DNA from: Candidatus Altimarinota bacterium
Lineage (GTDB): Bacteria; Patescibacteriota; Gracilibacteria; UBA4473
Reading direction: 5' to 3'
Assembly: GCA_021734395.1 (NCBI GenBank)
Contig: JAIPJB010000001.1
Coordinates: 1-64,000, forward strand
Length of the DNA stretch: 64,000 nucleotides
Part shown: piece by piece, positions 62,010 through 64,000 of the stretch
How the letters are laid out: each line of letters opens with the position of its first letter
How positions within the stretch are numbered: the stretch's first letter is position 1
Notes under the pieces: model-generated
The model's database searches: none
Seen by the model: only the letters and a program-made list of their open reading frames with translations
What the model was told of the DNA's origin: nothing
Translations under genes and position numbers: made by a program

Positions 62010-62335
62010 GGACAGAACAGTGTTCTGTCCGATTCTGCAGTGTGTCTGGGATACGAATTCTCTTTTAAAGAGGAAATATTGGCAAAGGAAAATGAGAATC
62101 TAAATCCCCCTCATTCCCCCTTCGGCTTCGCTCAGGGCAGGGAGAAGAAGTATAAAGTATTGAATGTTCAGTATGAAGAATCGAAAATTAATAATAATTG
62201 ATAATTGAAGATTGATTATAGAGTTTTGGATTCGAACCCAAAATATCCGAGGGTTCGAATCCTATTATTATCTTTCCTCCAATTGAAGATTAATAATTAA
62301 TAATTAATAATTACTCATTCCTCATTATTCATTAT
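62010..62335. repeat. Repeat-rich intergenic region
   Basis: No gene. GGGACAGAACAGTGTTCTGTCC (62010-62031, a palindrome; 20 bases within GGACAGAACAGTGTTCTGTC), the CCCCCTTCGGCTTCGCTCAG block (62114-62133), an ATTGATAATTGAAGATTG tract (62196-62213), GGATTCGAACCCAAAATATC with its arm GGGTTCGAATCC (62228-62262), and further ATTGAAGATTAATAATTAAT tracts to 62335. Nearly every dispersed repeat family of the window is represented here. Confidence 0.7.
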
Positions 62336-63007
62336 TCATTTCCCCCCTCTGCCTCGGATTAAATTTCGAAAAGTTCGAAATCCTTCTCTCCACCCTTGTC
62401 CTTTACTGAGGGAATATTCGGAATATTCTACATAAATAGGAACTTCGTGAATCCGAAGCCCCATTTCCTGAATCTCAGAAAGAAACAGCGAAGCAAACTC
62501 AAACCCGTCTGCAAAAAGATGAAGTTCTCGTGCCACCTTCCGAGTAAATCCTCGAACTCCAGTCTGCGAGTCGCTCACCCATACCCCAAAAAAGAATCCC
62601 GTAATAATATTGGCTATTTTATTAGCCAAACGACGACTCAGAGGAATGCTGTTTTTCTGTAAAAAACGAGACCCCAAGACACAGACATGATTTTGGAGAG
62701 CGGTCAGAACCACAAGTAAGTCTGAGGCTTTTTGCTGTCCGTCTGCATCAATCGTAAGAAAATATTTGAATTCGTGTGCTAATCCGTATTCAATTCCCCG
62801 CTGAGTTGCGGCGCCCATCCCTCGATTTTTTTCACGGCGGAGAACCAGTGCTCCTGATCTTTTAGCAAGAGTGGCTGTTTGGTCAGCAGATCCATCATCG
62901 ATAACAACAACATGAGGAAAACCTGATCGGCGAACATCAGACACCACTCTCCCAATTGTTTCTTCTTCGTTGAAAGCGGGAATAATCACCAGTGTTTGGC
63001 TTCTCAT
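62336..63007 (-). CDS. Family 2 glycosyltransferase (dolichyl/polyprenyl-phosphate mannosyltransferase-like)
   Basis: 223 residues, GT-A fold. VIIPAFNEEETIGRVV at the N-terminus, VVVIDDGSADQTATLA with the first nucleotide-sugar Asp, REKNRGMGAATQRGIEYGL, and the DxD-type FLTIDADGQQ near residue 92. The C-terminal WVSDSQTGVRGFTRKVARELHLFADGFEF matches the DPM1/polyprenyl-phosphate glycosyltransferase group. It may supply lipid-linked sugars for surface glycans. No C-terminal membrane helices, so it would attach to the membrane peripherally. Confidence 0.88.
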   Translation of the reverse strand: MRSQTLVIIPAFNEEETIGRVVSDVRRSGFPHVVVIDDGSADQTATLAKRSGALVLRREKNRGMGAATQRGIEYGLAHEFKYFLTIDADGQQKASDLLVVLTALQNHVCVLGSRFLQKNSIPLSRRLANKIANIITGFFFGVWVSDSQTGVRGFTRKVARELHLFADGFEFASLFLSEIQEMGLRIHEVPIYVEYSEYSLSKGQGWREGFRTFRNLIRGRGGK

Positions 63008-63083
63008 ACAGCTTCCAATGTGCTATAATACTGAAAATTTGGCAAGCCTGATTTTCGCATTACAATGCGACGTGTTCTTCCTC

Positions 63084-63158
63084 GCCCTCATAGCTCAACG
63101 GATAGAGCAGCGGCCTTCTAAGCCGACGATCCAGGTTCGATTCCTGGTGAGGGTACCA
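63084..63158 (+). tRNA. tRNA-Arg (anticodon TCT)
   Basis: Acceptor GCCCTCA/TGAGGGT (first pair G-T), D arm GCTC-AACGGATA-GAGC, anticodon loop CTTCTAA giving TCT, T arm CCAGGTTCGATTCCTGG, discriminator A and encoded CCA (63156-63158). Confidence 0.96.
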
Positions 63159-63210
63159 TCGCTTGTTTTGAGACAAGCAACGAGCAAAGCGAGAAAACGA
63201 CCTGATACTT

Positions 63211-63236
63211 GTAGGGAACAGACATGTCTGTTCCTC
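63211..63236. repeat. GTAGGG-type palindrome after tRNA-Arg
   Basis: GTAGGGAACAGACATGTCTG-TTCCTC, the same family as the palindromes at 13911, 22978, 46766 and 46950; it could end the tRNA transcript. Confidence 0.6.
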
Positions 63237-63280
63237 AAAAAATCTGAAAAAAGAATTTTTATTCTTTTTTTTTATTCCTT

Positions 63281-63841
63281 CTATTGCGCCCCAGATTTTT
63301 TGAATCTTCGCGCCCCATTGGTGGGAAAATTTTCTCGGGCTTTTTTGTTCGGATTTTTCCAATCTGATCCTTTCGGAGAAAACCCTATTGCTTCACAGGC
63401 CTCCTTAACCTGAGAATGTGGATTTTGAAATCGCTCCGAGAGTCCATCCATTTTGTCCCACAATTCTGGATATTGGGGATGATCAAGAAATTTTTTTCGA
63501 GCTGATTTCCCGGCACGCACAAAGGGAATATAGAGTTTGTGATTTTCATATTCCGTGATGATGTCTTTCAAACGAAGATAATATTTTTCTACGAGTAAAG
63601 CGCCACTATGACTTTCGGGAGTTGGAAGATCTATAAATTCATCGAGGAGATTTTCAAAATCAGAAACTTTTTCTTCGAAAAAAGAGAGAAAAGCCTCCAG
63701 ATCAGAAAACCACTCTTGTTGTTCTTGGATGTCTTTCCCTTCCGGATCGAGTTCGTTTTCTATCCGGAGAGGCTTATTGCCAGGAGAAGCAAAATATTCA
63801 AAATCTGAATTCAAAAATGTGCCATTGTTTTTTTCACTCAT
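63281..63841 (-). CDS. Hypothetical acidic protein, function unknown
   Basis: 186 residues, no signal peptide: an acidic helical first part (EQQEWFSDLEAFLSFFEEKVSDFENLLDEFIDLP), then YLRLKDIITEYENHKLYIPFVRAGKSARKKFLDHPQYPELWDKM, and a basic tail (KKARENFPTNGARRFKKSG). The layout suggests a soluble coiled-coil or nucleic-acid-associated protein. No family recognised. Confidence 0.65.
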   Translation of the reverse strand: MSEKNNGTFLNSDFEYFASPGNKPLRIENELDPEGKDIQEQQEWFSDLEAFLSFFEEKVSDFENLLDEFIDLPTPESHSGALLVEKYYLRLKDIITEYENHKLYIPFVRAGKSARKKFLDHPQYPELWDKMDGLSERFQNPHSQVKEACEAIGFSPKGSDWKNPNKKARENFPTNGARRFKKSGAQ

Positions 63842-63913
63842 ATAAAAATAGAATTAATAACAATGCTAAATATACGTATCTTTTGTTCTTTGTCAATGCT
63901 TTCAAAAAGAAAA

Positions 63914-64000
63914 TTACTTTTTCTTTTTCGGGAAAGAGCCCGCAAAATCCCATGATTTTCGAACGACAAACGTTCCCAAAAACAAGATCAACACTCCTCC
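63914..64000 (-). CDS. C-terminus of a membrane protein (partial)
   Basis: Enters from the right edge: GGVLILFLGTFVVRKSWDF then AGSFPKKKK and stop TAA (63916-63914). A hydrophobic segment plus Lys-rich tail suggests the last helix of an integral membrane protein. Only 28 codons are visible. Confidence 0.5.
   Translation of the reverse strand, partial: GGVLILFLGTFVVRKSWDFAGSFPKKKK

Overview
The window looks like a chromosome segment of a Patescibacteria (Candidate Phyla Radiation, CPR) bacterium. The signs are two short pilin-like proteins of the Mbov_0395 type, a diversity-generating retroelement (DGR), a 23S rRNA gene swollen by hairpin inserts, compact gene packing and moderate GC. TGA is used as an ordinary stop codon (for example at the end of the ComM gene), so this is not the recoded Gracilibacteria code. 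A Peregrinibacteria-like origin would fit the biosynthetic and regulatory genes, but the sequence alone does not settle the lineage.

Layout. Bases 1-2617 hold a DGR: the last codons of a variable target gene at the left edge, an Asn-codon-rich template repeat, a DGR reverse transcriptase and an Avd four-helix-bundle protein, all set among palindromic repeats. Bases 2997-4403 carry two GIY-YIG nuclease cassettes with palindromic ends and a frameshifted secreted protein. Bases 4599-13781 are a minus-strand envelope cluster: half a PurL, two pilin-like proteins, a PKD-domain membrane protein and a VIT/VWA/SLH surface protein. Bases 14269-19797 hold a zincin, a nucleotidyltransferase, an EamA transporter, a HAD phosphatase, a membrane protein and GMP synthase. 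Bases 19891-24633 hold small unknown genes, riboflavin genes ribE-ribD, a flavodoxin-fold reductase, tRNA-Glu and ribulose-phosphate epimerase. Bases 24672-38183 hold a class A PBP, a TsaB-like protein, an aminotransferase, a 2-hydroxyacid dehydrogenase, ComM, a Crp/Fnr regulator, thioredoxin reductase, MscS and a GHKL ATPase. Bases 38263-46728 hold tuf, thrS with an apparent threonine attenuator, a third GIY-YIG cassette, gapA, a peptidoglycan-binding protein and RNase J. Bases 47135-50610 are 5S and 23S rRNA (minus strand, no 16S in view). Bases 51074-53281 are a metzincin gene with a type IX secretion sorting domain lying between two copies of a 259-bp element. Bases 53465-61136 are two giant paralogous Cys-rich surface proteins, one frameshifted at a G tract. 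The end holds aroE, a glycosyltransferase, tRNA-Arg and an unknown gene.

The strongest signals are the DGR, the thrS leader-peptide attenuator, the GIY-YIG genes boxed by GTCAT...ATGAC palindromes, palindromic elements inserted in frame within genes (like Rickettsia palindromic elements), and 23S rRNA inserts built from the same repeats found between genes. Together they show a genome saturated with palindromic repeats that have entered coding and rRNA sequence. All functional statements are read from sequence alone; no database search was run.
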